Positions 1-10,607 are shown, counted from the first letter of the stretch. The stretch is 64,000 bases of DNA from Alphaproteobacteria bacterium (GCA_947474565.1 CANJIS010000007.1:1-64000), one strand, 5' to 3'. Made by a program: numbers and translations. Notes: generated by a model from the sequence alone, not told the origin.

Positions 1-179
1 GCCCCATAGCTCGCTCGGTTATCAGCCGCCGGCCCCCGAAACCGCGTCGTCGCTATGGCCGCCCTCCGGTTCCGCTACGCTCCACCTACGGCCGGCCATA
101 GCGCTGGAGGCTGCAATGCACTAACAATCAAAACGGACCACTCAGTGGGGGCCGATCACAGGCGCACGGCCATATAAAA
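1..179. other. Gene-free flank after tolB
   Basis: No gene is supported here. An 11-bp perfect inverted repeat (CGCTATGGCCG at 51-61, CGGCCATAGCG at 93-103) could form a hairpin past the tolB stop, but no T-run follows. In most alphaproteobacteria pal follows tolB. The only possible start of a leftward neighbour is an ATG at positions 5-7 that runs off the edge, which is too little to call. Confidence 0.4.
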
Positions 180-1487
180 TTACTGGATTAGCGGCGACCA
201 CGCAGGATCAGAGGCGTCACCGGGTGTCAGGACCCGCCGTTCATTGCGGCCTGTCACATCGATCGACCAGATCTGTGATCCGCGCCCGCCCTGCAGTTCG
301 CGGGTGAACATCAGAACACGGCCATTGGGGGCCCAGGTGGGGCCTTCATCAAAGGTGCCGGAGCTGATCAGGCGCTCGCCCGAGCCATCGGGACGCATCA
401 CCGCGATGCTGAAACGGCCAGCATTATCGCGGGTAAAACCGATCAGGTCGCCGCGCGGGCTCCACACCGGGGTGTCGGCGCGGCCGTTGCCGAAGCTGAT
501 GCGCTTTTGGCCCGAGCCATCGGCATTCATCACATAAATCTGCGGCGAACCGCTGCGATCGGATTCAAAGGTGATCTGGCGGCCATCGGGAGAAAAGGAC
601 GGCGCGGTGTCGATGGCCGGATCGGTGGTCAGACGGGTGACCTGACGCGAGCGCAAATCCATCACGAAGATGTCGGAGTTGCCGTTGTTTTCCAGCGACA
701 GCGCCACCCGGTTGCCGTCGGGCGAGAAGCGGGGCGAGAAGGTCATGTTGGGAAAATCTCCCAGCATCTCCTGCTTGCCGGTTTCGATGTCGAACAGATA
801 CACGCGCGGCTTGGTGCCGATATAGGACATGTACGCGATCATCTGGGCGGTGGGATTGAAGCGCGGCGTCAGCACCATGTAGTCGCCGCGGGTGAGGAAG
901 GTGGGATTGGCGCCGTCCTCGTCCATGATCGCCAGACGCTTGACGCGGCGCAGGGCAGGACCGTTTTCCGAAATAAAGACGATGCGGGTGTCGAAATAGC
1001 CCTTTTCGCCGGTGATGCGCTCATAGATGGCGTCCGAGACCATATGGGCGACGCGGCGCCAATTGTTGGGCTCGGTGGAAAAGGATGTGCCCACCATCTG
1101 GCTTTCGCCATAGACGTCCCAGAGGCGGAAATTCACGGTCAGGCGCCCGCCCTGGCCCGCCACCACTGCGCCGGTGACCAACCCTTGCGCATTGATCACG
1201 CGCCAGTTGGTGAAGTTGGGCACCACGTTGATATCGGTGATGTGATCGACATAGGCCTTGGGATCGACCGGCTTGAACAGGCCGGAGCGTTCCAGATCGG
1301 CGCGGATCACGCCCGCGATATTGGCGCCATTGGGATCGGCGGCAATGAAATCCGGAATGGCGATGGGCAGCGGCTGGACATTGCCCTGGGTCACATCCAC
1401 CGACAGGGCCGCGAAAGCAGGCGACGCCAGGGACAGGACAAACAGGACAAGGGGAAGGAGCGGTTTGCGCATCACCGAGTGCCTCAT
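180..1487 (-). CDS. tolB: Tol-Pal system protein TolB
   Basis: Periplasmic beta-propeller protein of the Tol-Pal complex, which links TolA to the lipoprotein Pal during outer-membrane constriction. The 435-residue product begins with a signal peptide (cleavage likely after residue 26, SPAFA). An N-terminal TolB_N domain follows, then propeller blades marked by repeated motifs such as [27 protein letters not shown] and APNGRVLMF between about residues 200 and 430. The start overlaps the tolA stop by 4 bases, implying translational coupling. An alternative ATG five codons in would also leave a good signal peptide. Length matches the family. The usual partner gene pal is not seen before the window edge. 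Confidence 0.97.
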   Translation of the reverse strand: MRHSVMRKPLLPLVLFVLSLASPAFAALSVDVTQGNVQPLPIAIPDFIAADPNGANIAGVIRADLERSGLFKPVDPKAYVDHITDINVVPNFTNWRVINAQGLVTGAVVAGQGGRLTVNFRLWDVYGESQMVGTSFSTEPNNWRRVAHMVSDAIYERITGEKGYFDTRIVFISENGPALRRVKRLAIMDEDGANPTFLTRGDYMVLTPRFNPTAQMIAYMSYIGTKPRVYLFDIETGKQEMLGDFPNMTFSPRFSPDGNRVALSLENNGNSDIFVMDLRSRQVTRLTTDPAIDTAPSFSPDGRQITFESDRSGSPQIYVMNADGSGQKRISFGNGRADTPVWSPRGDLIGFTRDNAGRFSIAVMRPDGSGERLISSGTFDEGPTWAPNGRVLMFTRELQGGRGSQIWSIDVTGRNERRVLTPGDASDPAWSPLIQ

Positions 1488-2308
1488 TGTTTCATCATTT
1501 CTCGCGGATCGAACCGCAAATTGATATCGCGCCAGTCACTATAACGCTTGGGCGGCAATTTATAGGGCGCACATTGATAGATTGCCCGGCTGGCCGCCTC
1601 GGCCGCGGCGCGGGTGTAGGGATTGCCCATCGCCGACTGACTGGTGGCGGATAATTGTGGCCGGTTCGCGACAGTGCCGTCGGTATTGAGCTGCATATGG
1701 AAATCCACCACCAGATCATCGGCATTGGGGGCGCCCGCGGGCGGATTCCAGCAAGCGTAAATCTGGCTCTTGAGGGCGTCGGCCAGATCGGCGGTGGCGA
1801 GCGACTGGTTACCCTGGCCCTGGATGACCTTGGTGCCGGCCACGGCGTTCTTGGGGCGCGCTGCCTGGGCCAGAATCTTGTTCAGCACCGCGTCGGCGTC
1901 GGCCACGATTTCCTTCTTGGTCTTGGGCTGGGGCGGCTGATCGACGGGTGTGGGTTTGGCGATGATGATCTGCGGCACCGGTGGCAGGGGCGCGGGTTCG
2001 ACAGCGGCGAAGGCGGGCAATTGCGGCTCCACCATCACATCTTTTTCCGGCAGCTTTTCCTGCTCCGGCGGCGCTTCGGCGCGAATATTGGTCTGCTCGG
2101 CCACCACCAGTTCGACCGGAATGGCGCGGCTGGGCGGCGACATCTCCATCATCCGGCTCCAGGTCAGATAGGTGGCCGCCAAAAGGCCGCCATGAAACAG
2201 CACCGAGATCACCAGGCCGGTGGGCGACTGGCGCGCAGTGGTGGGGCGCGGCGGGCCGCGCTTTACCGCTTTGGGCTTAGCGCCCGCTGAGGTCTGGCTT
2301 TTCAACAT
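1484..2308 (-). CDS. tolA: Tol-Pal system protein TolA
   Basis: Inner-membrane protein that transmits proton-motive force from TolQR to TolB/Pal. About 274 residues: a short basic cytoplasmic N-terminus, one membrane segment near residues 30-47, a Pro/Glu-rich linker (about 60-135) and a C-terminal TolA/TonB-like domain with the 'IYACWNPP' and 'NADGTV'-like features of alphaproteobacterial TolA. It is shorter than E. coli TolA because the long Lys/Ala helix is missing. The ATG at 2308 is preferred over a TTG three codons upstream. Either start lies inside the end of tolR, so the genes overlap by about 30 bases. Identification rests on position and architecture. Confidence 0.9.
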   Translation of the reverse strand: MLKSQTSAGAKPKAVKRGPPRPTTARQSPTGLVISVLFHGGLLAATYLTWSRMMEMSPPSRAIPVELVVAEQTNIRAEAPPEQEKLPEKDVMVEPQLPAFAAVEPAPLPPVPQIIIAKPTPVDQPPQPKTKKEIVADADAVLNKILAQAARPKNAVAGTKVIQGQGNQSLATADLADALKSQIYACWNPPAGAPNADDLVVDFHMQLNTDGTVANRPQLSATSQSAMGNPYTRAAAEAASRAIYQCAPYKLPPKRYSDWRDINLRFDPREMMKQ

Positions 2309-2732
2309 CCGTGACAAGCCCGATATGGGTGAAACCGGCAGCCGACAGCATGCCCATCACGATCATCACCTTGCCGTAATTCACGGTGGTATCGCCGCGC
2401 ACAAAGATGCGCTGGTCATAGCCATTGTTAGAGATGGCCGTGAGCTTGGGCACCAATTCGTCTTCGGTGATGAGCTGCTTCTGCAGATAGATTTTGCCGT
2501 CCTTGGCAATGGAGACCGAAAGCGGCTCGCGGTCCTGGCCCAGCGCGGGCGCGCGGGTCTTGGGCAGGTCCACCGGCACGCCAACCGTCAACAACGGCGC
2601 GGTGACCATGAAGACGATCAAGAGCACCAGCATCACGTCCACGAATGGCGTGACGTTGATTTCGGACATTGGCCGGCCACGGCGGCGTCCGCGCCGCGAC
2701 TGGATTCCGCCTTGGCTAATACCGCCAGCCAT
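2277..2732 (-). CDS. tolR: Tol-Pal proton channel subunit TolR
   Basis: TolR/ExbD family subunit that forms the proton channel with TolQ in the inner membrane. In 151 residues it has an unusually basic N-terminus (runs of Arg at residues 13-20), the conserved '[19 protein letters not shown]' region with the essential membrane Asp at residue 32, and a periplasmic C-terminal domain. The start codon shares one base with the tolQ stop, and the end overlaps tolA. The Arg-rich leader is longer than in enteric TolR. Confidence 0.96.
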   Translation of the reverse strand: MAGGISQGGIQSRRGRRRGRPMSEINVTPFVDVMLVLLIVFMVTAPLLTVGVPVDLPKTRAPALGQDREPLSVSIAKDGKIYLQKQLITEDELVPKLTAISNNGYDQRIFVRGDTTVNYGKVMIVMGMLSAAGFTHIGLVTDVEKPDLSGR

Positions 2733-3619
2733 CAGCGCGCTTTCTCTTCCAGCTGACGAGAAAGAATGGCGGAGAATTCGTCGGCGAAGGCGTCGAGCCG
2801 GTTCACATAGCGGCCGATTTCATTGACGAAGCGGTTGTAGAAAATAACCGCCGGCACCGCCGCAAGCAGGCCCATGGCGGTGGTGAACAAGGCCTCGGCG
2901 ATGCCCGGCGCCACCACGGCCAGCGTGGTGTCATGGCGGGCGGCGATGGCGCTGAAGGCATTCATGATGCCCCAAACCGTGCCGAACAGGCCGATAAAGG
3001 GCGACACCGAACCCACCGTGGCGAGGAAACCCAACTGGCGTTCAATGCCGTCGGTCTCGCGCAGAATGGTGACGTTCATCGCCTTTTCGATGCGCTCCTT
3101 GATGCCGGGGATCTGGCTTTCGCGGGGCTGATTGCCGCCTTCGAAGGCACGGCGCCATTCGCGCAGCGCGGCGATGAACGTGGCAGCCATGGGGTGATCG
3201 GCCTTGGGCGCAATCTGGGAATACAGCTCATCCAGCGATTGGCCCGACCAGAAGAGTTTTTCAAACTTCGCGGCCTTGCGCTTCAGAGAACCCAGCACCA
3301 GCCACTTGTTGAAGATGATCGCCCAGCTGAACAGCGAGCCAAGCAGAAGAATGGCCATGGTGGCCTTCACCACCAAACCGGCGGTCATGAACATGTTGAC
3401 CAGATTGAAGCCGGCGCCGACATCGCCGCCGATGGGGCCGCTGGAATTGGCAGCGCCGGAAAGCGGCGCCAGGGATTGGACGGTGGTGCCGCCCGCGCCG
3501 CTGGGTGCGGCAGTGGGGGCGGATTGCGGCGGCAGCGGGGGCGCTTCCTGCAACTGGGCGAGTGCCGGCGTTGCCAGGCTGAGGAACAGCAAAAGAGCAA
3601 GCAGACGCTTCATCGTCAT
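2732..3619 (-). CDS. tolQ: TolQ/ExbB-type proton channel subunit with N-terminal signal-like extension
   Basis: MotA/TolQ/ExbB family channel subunit that drives the Tol complex. The ATG at 3619 (a purine-rich AGGTTTG stretch lies just upstream) gives about 295 residues, some 65 longer than E. coli TolQ. The extra part is a signal-peptide-like segment ([19 protein letters not shown]) followed by a Pro/Ala/Gly-rich stretch, placing a short extension ahead of the usual three membrane segments. Similar leaders are known in some ExbB proteins. Gene order ybgC-tolQ-tolR-tolA-tolB makes the Tol role much more likely than a TonB-associated ExbB. Confidence 0.92.
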   Translation of the reverse strand: MTMKRLLALLLFLSLATPALAQLQEAPPLPPQSAPTAAPSGAGGTTVQSLAPLSGAANSSGPIGGDVGAGFNLVNMFMTAGLVVKATMAILLLGSLFSWAIIFNKWLVLGSLKRKAAKFEKLFWSGQSLDELYSQIAPKADHPMAATFIAALREWRRAFEGGNQPRESQIPGIKERIEKAMNVTILRETDGIERQLGFLATVGSVSPFIGLFGTVWGIMNAFSAIAARHDTTLAVVAPGIAEALFTTAMGLLAAVPAVIFYNRFVNEIGRYVNRLDAFADEFSAILSRQLEEKAR

Positions 3620-3693
3620 GGAACAAACCTTAAATGGGACGGCCCGTCGAAAGCCGTGGGATGAATGCAATTCAATCTTGGCCGAACTACGGC

Positions 3694-4142
3694 TTACGTC
3701 CCTGATTCGTAAAGAAAAGGCGTCAATAAATCACGTATATCCTGCGGTATGCGCCGGGGTTTGCCGGTTAACGTGATGATGCAGGCTTCGATCCGTCCAT
3801 CGGTGAGCAAAATTTCATCAGCATAGATGCGCTGGCGGGCCAGAAGGCGCGCGCCGGAAAGCCCAGTCAACATCGTGTGAACCTGAAGCGTGTCGTCCAT
3901 CCGGCCGGGGCGCTGGAATTCGATCTGGACGTTGCGAATGGCCCAGGCGGTGGGCTCATCCAGTTCCAGCCCCTCGATCTTGGAGATGCCGGCGGAGCGG
4001 AAAAATTCGGTGCGGCCGCGTTCCATATAGCGCAGGTAATTGGCGTGATAGATCACACCCGACAGATCGGTGTCTTCGTAATAGACCCTGAGCGGCAGCA
4101 CATGGGTCTTGCCGTCGAAATGACCGAGGCCCTTTACGCCAC

Positions 4143-4146
<4 letters not shown>
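3694..4146 (-). CDS. ybgC: Tol-Pal associated acyl-CoA thioesterase YbgC
   Basis: Hotdog-fold thioesterase of the 4-hydroxybenzoyl-CoA thioesterase type, found almost always beside tol genes. It is thought to act on short or medium acyl-CoA or acyl-ACP linked to phospholipid metabolism. The 150-residue protein carries the signature around residues 22-40 ([20 protein letters not shown]), including the catalytic Asp and the His-containing loop. The start overlaps the ruvB stop by 4 bases. A 74-base gap separates it from tolQ, the largest in this run, so a secondary promoter for tolQRAB could lie there. Confidence 0.94.
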
Positions 4147-5182
<1,036 letters not shown>

Positions 5183-5186
<4 letters not shown>

Positions 5187-5785
5187 CTGGCCATGCCTCT
5201 CAGGGCTTCACGCAATAGCGCGCTGGTTTCGGCTTGCTCGCCCAAATCATTCGCGGCGCGCGCCACCGCTTCGGCGGCCTGGCCTTCGGAGTAACCCAGT
5301 TTGACCAGCGCGGTGACGGCATCGGCAGCGGGGCCGTGCGGCGCGGTGACGGCCGCATACACGCCAGCATCGTCCCGCATCATCATGGCCGGAGCCTTGT
5401 CTTTCAATTCGGTGGCGATACGCAGCGCCAGCTTGGGGCCGACGCCGGGGGCGCGGCCGATCATCGCCTTGTCAGACAGCGCCAGCGCCCGCTGCAGATC
5501 GCGCGGGCTCAAGGTGGACAGCACCGACAGCGCCACCTTGCCGCCAACATTCTGCACCGTCTGCAGCAAGCGAAACCATTCGCGTTCTTCGGCCGAGGCG
5601 AAGCCATAAAGCTTCATGGCGTCGTCGCTGACTTTCATTTCGATCATCAGGGCAGCATGTGCGCCAACCGCCAGGCGTGAAATCGTGGAAGACGGGCATT
5701 GCACCAGATAGCCGACGCCGCCGACATCCAGAATGATGGTGTCGTCGCTGATGGAATCCACGATGCCCGAAAGTTTTCCGATCAT
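5183..5785 (-). CDS. ruvA: Holliday junction DNA-binding protein RuvA
   Basis: Tetrameric junction-binding subunit that recruits RuvB. In 200 residues it has the N-terminal OB-fold ([12 protein letters not shown]...GGVGYLV), two helix-hairpin-helix motifs (near '[17 protein letters not shown]' and '[17 protein letters not shown]') and the flexible linker plus C-terminal RuvB-binding domain ('[14 protein letters not shown]'). It overlaps ruvC and ruvB by 4 bases on each side. Confidence 0.98.
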
Positions 5786-6318
5786 AGGGATGCCCGCGCG
5801 CGGAGGCGCGCATCCTCAGACAGAAGTATCTTGGCGCGACTACCGGACAGATGCGCATGGGTGATGGCGGCGGCGAGTGCGTCGGCGGCATCTGTTTCCT
5901 TGACGCCGCAAGACGGCAACAGGCGCTTGACCATAAAGAGCACCTGATCCTTGCCGGCATGCCCTGCCCCCACCACGGCCTTCTTGATGTGGTTGGGCGA
6001 ATATTCGGCGATCTCAAGTCCGGCTTGCGCCGCCGCCAGCAGCGCCATGGCGCGGGCATGCCCCAGCTTGAGAGCGGCGGACGGATCGCGGGCGACAAAG
6101 GCCTGCTCCACCGCGATGGCCACGGGGCGGTGATCGGCGATCACGGTGACAATCTCGCGGTGCAAAGCGTGAAGACGGTGGGCCAAACCCATGGCGGTTT
6201 TGGTGGCGATGACACCATGCGCGATATGGCCAAGCCGCGTGCCGTCGAGCGTGATGACGCCCCAGCCCATACGGGCCAGGCCGGGGTCCAGACCTAGGAT
6301 GCGAATCGCGGCGGGCAT
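5782..6318 (-). CDS. ruvC: Crossover junction endonuclease RuvC
   Basis: Holliday junction resolvase with an RNase H-like fold. The four acidic catalytic residues are visible: D11 in GLDPGL, E71 in AVEQAF, and D143 and D146 in ETDAADAL. At 178 residues it is the normal length. It is the first gene of the ruvCAB-ybgC-tol run on this strand, with its start about 55 bases from the divergent acetyltransferase gene, so the operon promoter should lie in 6319-6373. Confidence 0.98.
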   Translation of the reverse strand: MPAAIRILGLDPGLARMGWGVITLDGTRLGHIAHGVIATKTAMGLAHRLHALHREIVTVIADHRPVAIAVEQAFVARDPSAALKLGHARAMALLAAAQAGLEIAEYSPNHIKKAVVGAGHAGKDQVLFMVKRLLPSCGVKETDAADALAAAITHAHLSGSRAKILLSEDARLRARASL

Positions 6319-6373
6319 TACCGGATTTGTACGCCTTATGTTCCGATCCTGGCTAGACCGGCTATAAGGGCCG

Positions 6374-6814
6374 ATGCGCCTGGAAACCGCCCAAGAAAAA
6401 GACCTGGAAGACCTGGCGGCATTGCGCGCCCTGCTCTGGGCTGACGAGGCTGATGCCGATCACCGCGCCGATGCCTTGAGGGCGCTGGGTCGCGCCGACA
6501 TGGCGACGTTTCTGGCCCGCGATGACGGCCGCGTGATCGCGTTCGCTGAAGCCAGCCTGCGACGCGATTATGTCAATGGCTGCGCCACCACGCCGGTGGC
6601 GTTCCTGGAAGCGATCTATGTGCGGGAAGACGTGCGGCGCCAAGGTGTCGCCCGCGCGCTGATCCTGGCTGTCGAAACCTGGGCCAGAGACCGGGGCGTC
6701 CACGAACTGGCGTCCGATGCCTTGCTGGCCAACAGCCAGTCTCACCGCATGCATCAGGCGCTGGGATTCTCCGAGACCGAACGCGTGGTCTATTTCCGCA
6801 AGACGCTCGATTAG
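6374..6814 (+). CDS. GNAT acetyltransferase resembling aminoglycoside 6'-N-acetyltransferase AAC(6')
   Basis: Acetyl-CoA dependent N-acetyltransferase of 146 residues. The acetyl-CoA loop motif is RRQGVARAL (about 93-101). The segment before it, with DYVNGC followed by PVAFLEAIYV, and the later 'HQALGFSETERVVYFRK' closely resemble chromosomal AAC(6') enzymes of the Iy/Iz type as I recall them, which modify the 6'-amino group of aminoglycosides. It stands alone, divergent from ruvC and convergent with the broken antiporter gene (4-base tail overlap). Substrate specificity is inferred from motif resemblance only; a generic GNAT role remains possible. No integron or transposon context is seen. 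Confidence 0.72.
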   Translation: MRLETAQEKDLEDLAALRALLWADEADADHRADALRALGRADMATFLARDDGRVIAFAEASLRRDYVNGCATTPVAFLEAIYVREDVRRQGVARALILAVETWARDRGVHELASDALLANSQSHRMHQALGFSETERVVYFRKTLD

Positions 6815-8425
6815 GGCGCGGCGAAGTCGAGCATGGCGTGGGCGATCTCGCGTTCGCCCATCACCACATCATTGGCGCCATGGGCCTTGAGGTGAGCCAC
6901 CTCGGCGTCGAAATGAGCCCGGGCCACAATCTTGAGACCGGGGTTGGCCTTGCGGGCTTTTTGCACGATCTGGCCGGCCTCAAACGCTTCGGGAATGGCG
7001 ACGAGAAGCATGCGCGCGCCGGTCAGATTGGCGGCTTTGAGAACATCGTCCCGCACGCCATTGCCGCGAATATGCTCCACGCCGATTTCGCCCACCGCCA
7101 TTTCCTCGATCACCAGCAGCGGCAGGCGGTCTTTCAAACCTGCCACCAGCAATTTGCCCACCCGGCCATAGCCCACCACCACGGCATGCTGGCTGAGCGC
7201 GGTGGGCGGCGGCGCGACCCGCGGTTCCGCCTTGGGCCCCGGCTTGGGATTGGTGATGCCCCGCGCAGCGAGCGCGAACAGCAGAGGATTGACCAGGATG
7301 GAAAGAATGGAAGCGCCCAGCACCAGGGCGCGGGAACTGGGGCTGAGGATGCCCAGCCCGATACTGAGATCGGCCAGGATGAAAGAGAATTCGCCGACTT
7401 GCGCGATGCTGACTGCGATCACCAGAGCCCGCACATGCCCCACACCCAATAGCCGCAGCAATAGATAAGCGGCGACGCCGCCCGCCAGCACCACGCCCAG
7501 CGCCAGCGCCAGATCACCGGTCTGGCGGGTGATGACATGGGGATCGAACAACATGCCCACCGACAGGAAGAACAGCACGGCAAAGGCGTCGCGCAGCGGA
7601 AGGGATTCCTCCGCGGCGCGCTGGCTGAGCGGTGAGCCGGCCAGGATCATGCCGGCGAAGAAGGCACCCAGCGCGATGGAGACACCGAACAATTGCGCCG
7701 CGACAAAAGCCACGCCCAGCGCCACCGACAGCACCGCGAGCCGGAACAATTCCCGGCTGCCGGTATGGGCGATGTAATGCAGCATGGTGGGGATCACCTT
7801 GGCGCCCACCAGGAACAGCAGCAGTCCGAAAACGCCCAACTTGCCAAAGGTAATGAGGAGCGACTGGCCCAGCGCCATCAACTGAAGCGGCTCGCCTTTG
7901 AGCAGGCCGGCCAATGGCGGCAGCACCACCAGCACCAGCACCGTGGCGAGGTCCTGCACCACCAGCCAGCCGGTGGCGACCTTGCCCGGTTCGGTTTCGG
8001 TGAGGCGGCGGTCTTCCAGCACGCGCATCACCACCACGGTGGACGCGACCGAAAGGCAAAGCCCGAACACCAGGCCCTGACGCCAAGGCCATCCCATCAG
8101 CGATCCCGCGCCGATACCAAGCACGGTGATGACCGCCATTTGGATCAGGGCGCCGGGCACCACCAGCTTTTTCACGGCCAAAAGATCGCGGGGGGGCGAA
8201 ATGCAGGCCGACGCCGAACATCAGCAGCACCACGCCGATATCGGCCAATTGCAGGGTCAAATCGGTGTCGGCGACAAAACCGGGGGTGAAAGGCCCGACC
8301 ACGATACCGGCCAGAAGATAGCCAACCAGCGGCGGCAGCTTCAGCCGATGCGCCAGCGTGCCCAGCACAAAAGCCAGGCCGAGGCCGATAACGATCACGC
8401 CGATCAGGGGAGAATGGAATTCCAT
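6811..8425 (-). pseudogene. KefB/YbaL-type monovalent cation:proton antiporter, frameshifted
   Basis: CPA2-family antiporter: about 12 membrane helices followed by a cytoplasmic RCK/TrkA-N domain (GYGRVGKLL nucleotide loop). The first part (8425 to about 8197, starting MEFHSPLIGVIVIG) is in one frame and the rest (about 8189 to 6811) in another. The break sits at a run of seven G at 8190-8196. With six, the frame joins as HFAPRDLLAVKKLVVPG, exactly the family sequence, and the product would be about 537 residues, the normal length. No other lesion is seen. This could be a recent inactivation, a slippage-switched gene or a sequencing error in the homopolymer. Confidence 0.9.
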
Positions 8426-8477
8426 GCCCGCATCATGGGGCAGGAAAACTCAGGCGGATAGATGACCTATTGCCCGT

Positions 8478-9224
8478 TCAGCCAGCTAATTTGGCCATGA
8501 GCGCGTCAGAGAGCTCATAATTGCCATAGACGTTCTGGACGTCGTCATGGTCGTCGAGCACTTCGATCAGCTTGGCCAGGGTTTCACCCGCATCATCGGC
8601 CACCGCCACACTGCTCTGGGGCCGCCAGATGATGGCGGCGGACTGGGGCGCGCCCAGCTTGGCTTCCAGCGCATCGCGCACCGAAGCAAAGCCTTCGATG
8701 GAGGTGAGGAATTCATGGCCCTCATCGGTGGAGACACATTCATCGGCGCCAGCTTCCAAGGCCGCTTCCAGCATGGCGTCGTCGCTGCCCTTGGCCTTGG
8801 GATAGGCGATCAGGCCAACATGATCGAACATGAAGCTGGCTGAACCGGTTTCGCCCATCGCCCCGCCATGTTTGGAGAAGGCGGCGCGGATGTCGGCGCT
8901 GGTGCGGTTGCGGTTGTCGGTCATGGTCTCGACGATCAGGGCGACGCCGCCGGGGCCACGGCCCTCATAGCGGATCTCGTCATAATTCTCGCCCTCGCCG
9001 CCCGCCGCTTTGCTGATGGCGCGCTGGATCGTGTCCTTGGACATGGACTCCTGCTTGGCGGCGATGATGGCGGTGCGCAGGCGGGCGTTGAGATCAGGGT
9101 CCGGCAGGCCCGATTTGGCGGCGACGGTGATTTCGCGGGACAGCTTGGCGAAGAGCTTGGAGCGCTCTTTGTCCTGCTTGCCCTTGCGGAACATGATGTT
9201 CTTGAACTGGCTATGACCGGCCAT
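8478..9224 (-). CDS. yebC: YebC/PmpR family translation-factor-like regulator
   Basis: YebC/TACO1 family protein of 248 residues starting [18 protein letters not shown], the family's near-invariant opening; an in-frame upstream extension is not needed. Conserved blocks are present: '[15 protein letters not shown]', '[18 protein letters not shown]' and 'GSASFMFDH'. Family members have been described as transcription regulators and, for the YebC/TACO1 group, as factors that help ribosomes through proline stretches; which applies here is open. It is often near ruvC in bacteria, as here. Confidence 0.96.
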   Translation of the reverse strand: MAGHSQFKNIMFRKGKQDKERSKLFAKLSREITVAAKSGLPDPDLNARLRTAIIAAKQESMSKDTIQRAISKAAGGEGENYDEIRYEGRGPGGVALIVETMTDNRNRTSADIRAAFSKHGGAMGETGSASFMFDHVGLIAYPKAKGSDDAMLEAALEAGADECVSTDEGHEFLTSIEGFASVRDALEAKLGAPQSAAIIWRPQSSVAVADDAGETLAKLIEVLDDHDDVQNVYGNYELSDALMAKLAG

Positions 9225-9348
9225 GCGACACCTGAAATGCGGGAAATGCGGGCGCTGAAATAACCGGGTGGGCCGCGCTTTTACAAGCACCTGGCCGGAA
9301 GCTTTACGTCCGCCATTTTCGGGGGCTTTCAGAAGCCCGGACTTCTCT

Positions 9349-9378
9349 ATACCTTGGTATTCAAGGTATTATACCTTG
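9349..9378. promoter_or_regulatory. Triple half-site palindromic operator upstream of padR
   Basis: Three 8-base half-sites alternate in orientation: ATACCTTG (9349-9356), CAAGGTAT (9362-9369) and ATACCTTG (9371-9378). The first two form a perfect inverted repeat with a 5-base spacer, and the second and third a perfect one with a 1-base spacer. The cluster lies 16 bases before the padR start codon and next to its ribosome-binding site, as expected for autoregulation. No other gene start shares it, so the regulon is unknown. Confidence 0.75.
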
Positions 9379-9393
9379 ATTACAGAGGTATAT

Positions 9394-9720
9394 ATGAAAT
9401 CTGTCGGAAAAACTGGGTTTTTGACAGGCCTGCCAGAGCTTTTGATTTTGCGGCTGCTGCAGGATCAGGAGATGTATGGCTATGAAATCGTCCAGGCCAT
9501 CGCCCAGCGCAGCGGCGGCGTGGTCACGCCCGGCGAGGCTGTGGTCTATCCCCTGCTGCGGACGCTGGAGCGGGATGGCGATCTGAAGTCGAGGCCTGAG
9601 CCGGCTGACGGGCGCACCCGCGTCTATTACGCCCTCACCTCCAAAGGCGTGCGGCGGCTGTTCGACCAGACCGACCAATGGACCCGCGTCGCCAAAGCGA
9701 TCCAGCAGGCCCTGCGATAG
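9394..9720 (+). CDS. PadR family transcriptional regulator
   Basis: Small winged-helix repressor of the PadR family, 108 residues. The start at 9394 is set by an AGAGG ribosome-binding site 5 bases upstream and by the family opening (KTGFLTGLPELLILRLLQDQ). The recognition region (EMYGYEIVQAI...GEAVVYPLLRTLERDG) and the wing with 'TRVYYALTSKG' are intact; the short C-terminal helix fits subfamily 1. It is convergent with ymdB. A striking palindromic element directly upstream suggests autoregulation. The effector and targets cannot be read from the sequence. Confidence 0.93.
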   Translation: MKSVGKTGFLTGLPELLILRLLQDQEMYGYEIVQAIAQRSGGVVTPGEAVVYPLLRTLERDGDLKSRPEPADGRTRVYYALTSKGVRRLFDQTDQWTRVAKAIQQALR

Positions 9721-9724
9721 GGGC

Positions 9725-10537
9725 TTAGACGGTGGGCACCGAGCGCTTTAGGCGGCCGCCGACGCGCACAGCTTCGATGCGGGTGGCCAGGCCCTTGGGG
9801 CCGGTTTCCACAAAGACGCCGCACAGGGTGGCGGGGCCGGTGGCCGGGCTGTAGCGCTGGGTGGAAAGCTTGCGGGTGAAACGTTGGATCGGCTCGGCCT
9901 TGTCCATGCCGATCACGGAATCATAATCGGCGCAGGCCCCGGCATCGGCCTGGAAGGCGGTGCCGCCGGGCAGGATCTGGGCGTCGGCGGTGGGGATGTG
10001 CTGATGGGTGCCCACCACCAGACTGGCGCGGCCGTCGCAGAAATGGCCCATCGCCATCTTCTCAGAGGTGGCCTCGGCATGCAGATCCACGATCACCGCA
10101 TCGGCGGCTTCGCCCAGCGGACAGGCGTTGAGTTCGGCATCCACGGCGGCAAAAGGATCCCCCAGGGCGTCCATGAAAACCCGGCCCATCACATTCATCA
10201 CCAGCACGCTTTTGCCGGCGGCCGTCTTGTAGAGATTGGCGCCGCGCCCCGGTGTGCCGGGCGGATAATTGAGGGGCCGCAGGATGCGGTCCTCGGTTTC
10301 GATATAAGCCAGGATTTCCTTCTGGTCGGCCCAGTGATTGCCGGTGGTGATGACGTCCACCCCCAGGCCGAAAAACTCTTCCGCCACGCCTTTGGTCAGG
10401 CCGAAACCGCCGGCGGCGTTTTCGCCATTGGCGATGACGATGTCGAGTTGAAGGGAGGTTTTGAGGGACCGGAGCTCCGCCGCCAGAACATCGCGGCCCG
10501 GCTTGCCGATCACATCGCCCAGAAAAAGAATGCGCAT
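9725..10537 (-). CDS. ymdB: YmdB-like metallophosphoesterase (TIGR00282)
   Basis: Calcineurin-like phosphoesterase of 270 residues with a dinuclear metal site: D8 in LGDVIGKPGRD, E39/N40 in ANGENA, N67/H68 in TGNHWAD, and later His residues in DLHAEATSEK and GTHQHIPTAD. Family members hydrolyse 2',3'-cyclic AMP or other phosphodiesters, and in Bacillus YmdB affects biofilm gene expression. In many alphaproteobacteria it sits next to the 5-formyl-THF cyclo-ligase gene, as here. Cytoplasmic; physiological substrate uncertain. Confidence 0.95.
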   Translation of the reverse strand: MRILFLGDVIGKPGRDVLAAELRSLKTSLQLDIVIANGENAAGGFGLTKGVAEEFFGLGVDVITTGNHWADQKEILAYIETEDRILRPLNYPPGTPGRGANLYKTAAGKSVLVMNVMGRVFMDALGDPFAAVDAELNACPLGEAADAVIVDLHAEATSEKMAMGHFCDGRASLVVGTHQHIPTADAQILPGGTAFQADAGACADYDSVIGMDKAEPIQRFTRKLSTQRYSPATGPATLCGVFVETGPKGLATRIEAVRVGGRLKRSVPTV

Positions 10538-10580
10538 GGGCCCTCATAACACAGGACGCGGATTTTGGTCCGGAAAAAAG

Positions 10581-10607
10581 CTGGATTCCCGCTTTCGCGG
10601 GAATGAC
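10581..10607. repeat. REP-like palindromic repeat, copy 1
   Basis: CTGGATTCCCGC-TTTC-GCGGGAATGAC: a palindromic element with TTCCCGC/GCGGGAA arms between ymdB and ygfA. Related copies lie at 27804-27829 (inverted) and 27843-27868 (a variant with GCCCGC/GCGGGC arms). The sequence class matches the widely dispersed intergenic palindromes of many proteobacteria. Confidence 0.8.

Noticed and set aside
6374-6814. AAC-like gene as part of a resistance island
   Set aside because: No integrase, transposase, attC-like or terminal repeats are seen near it, and the flanks are core genes.
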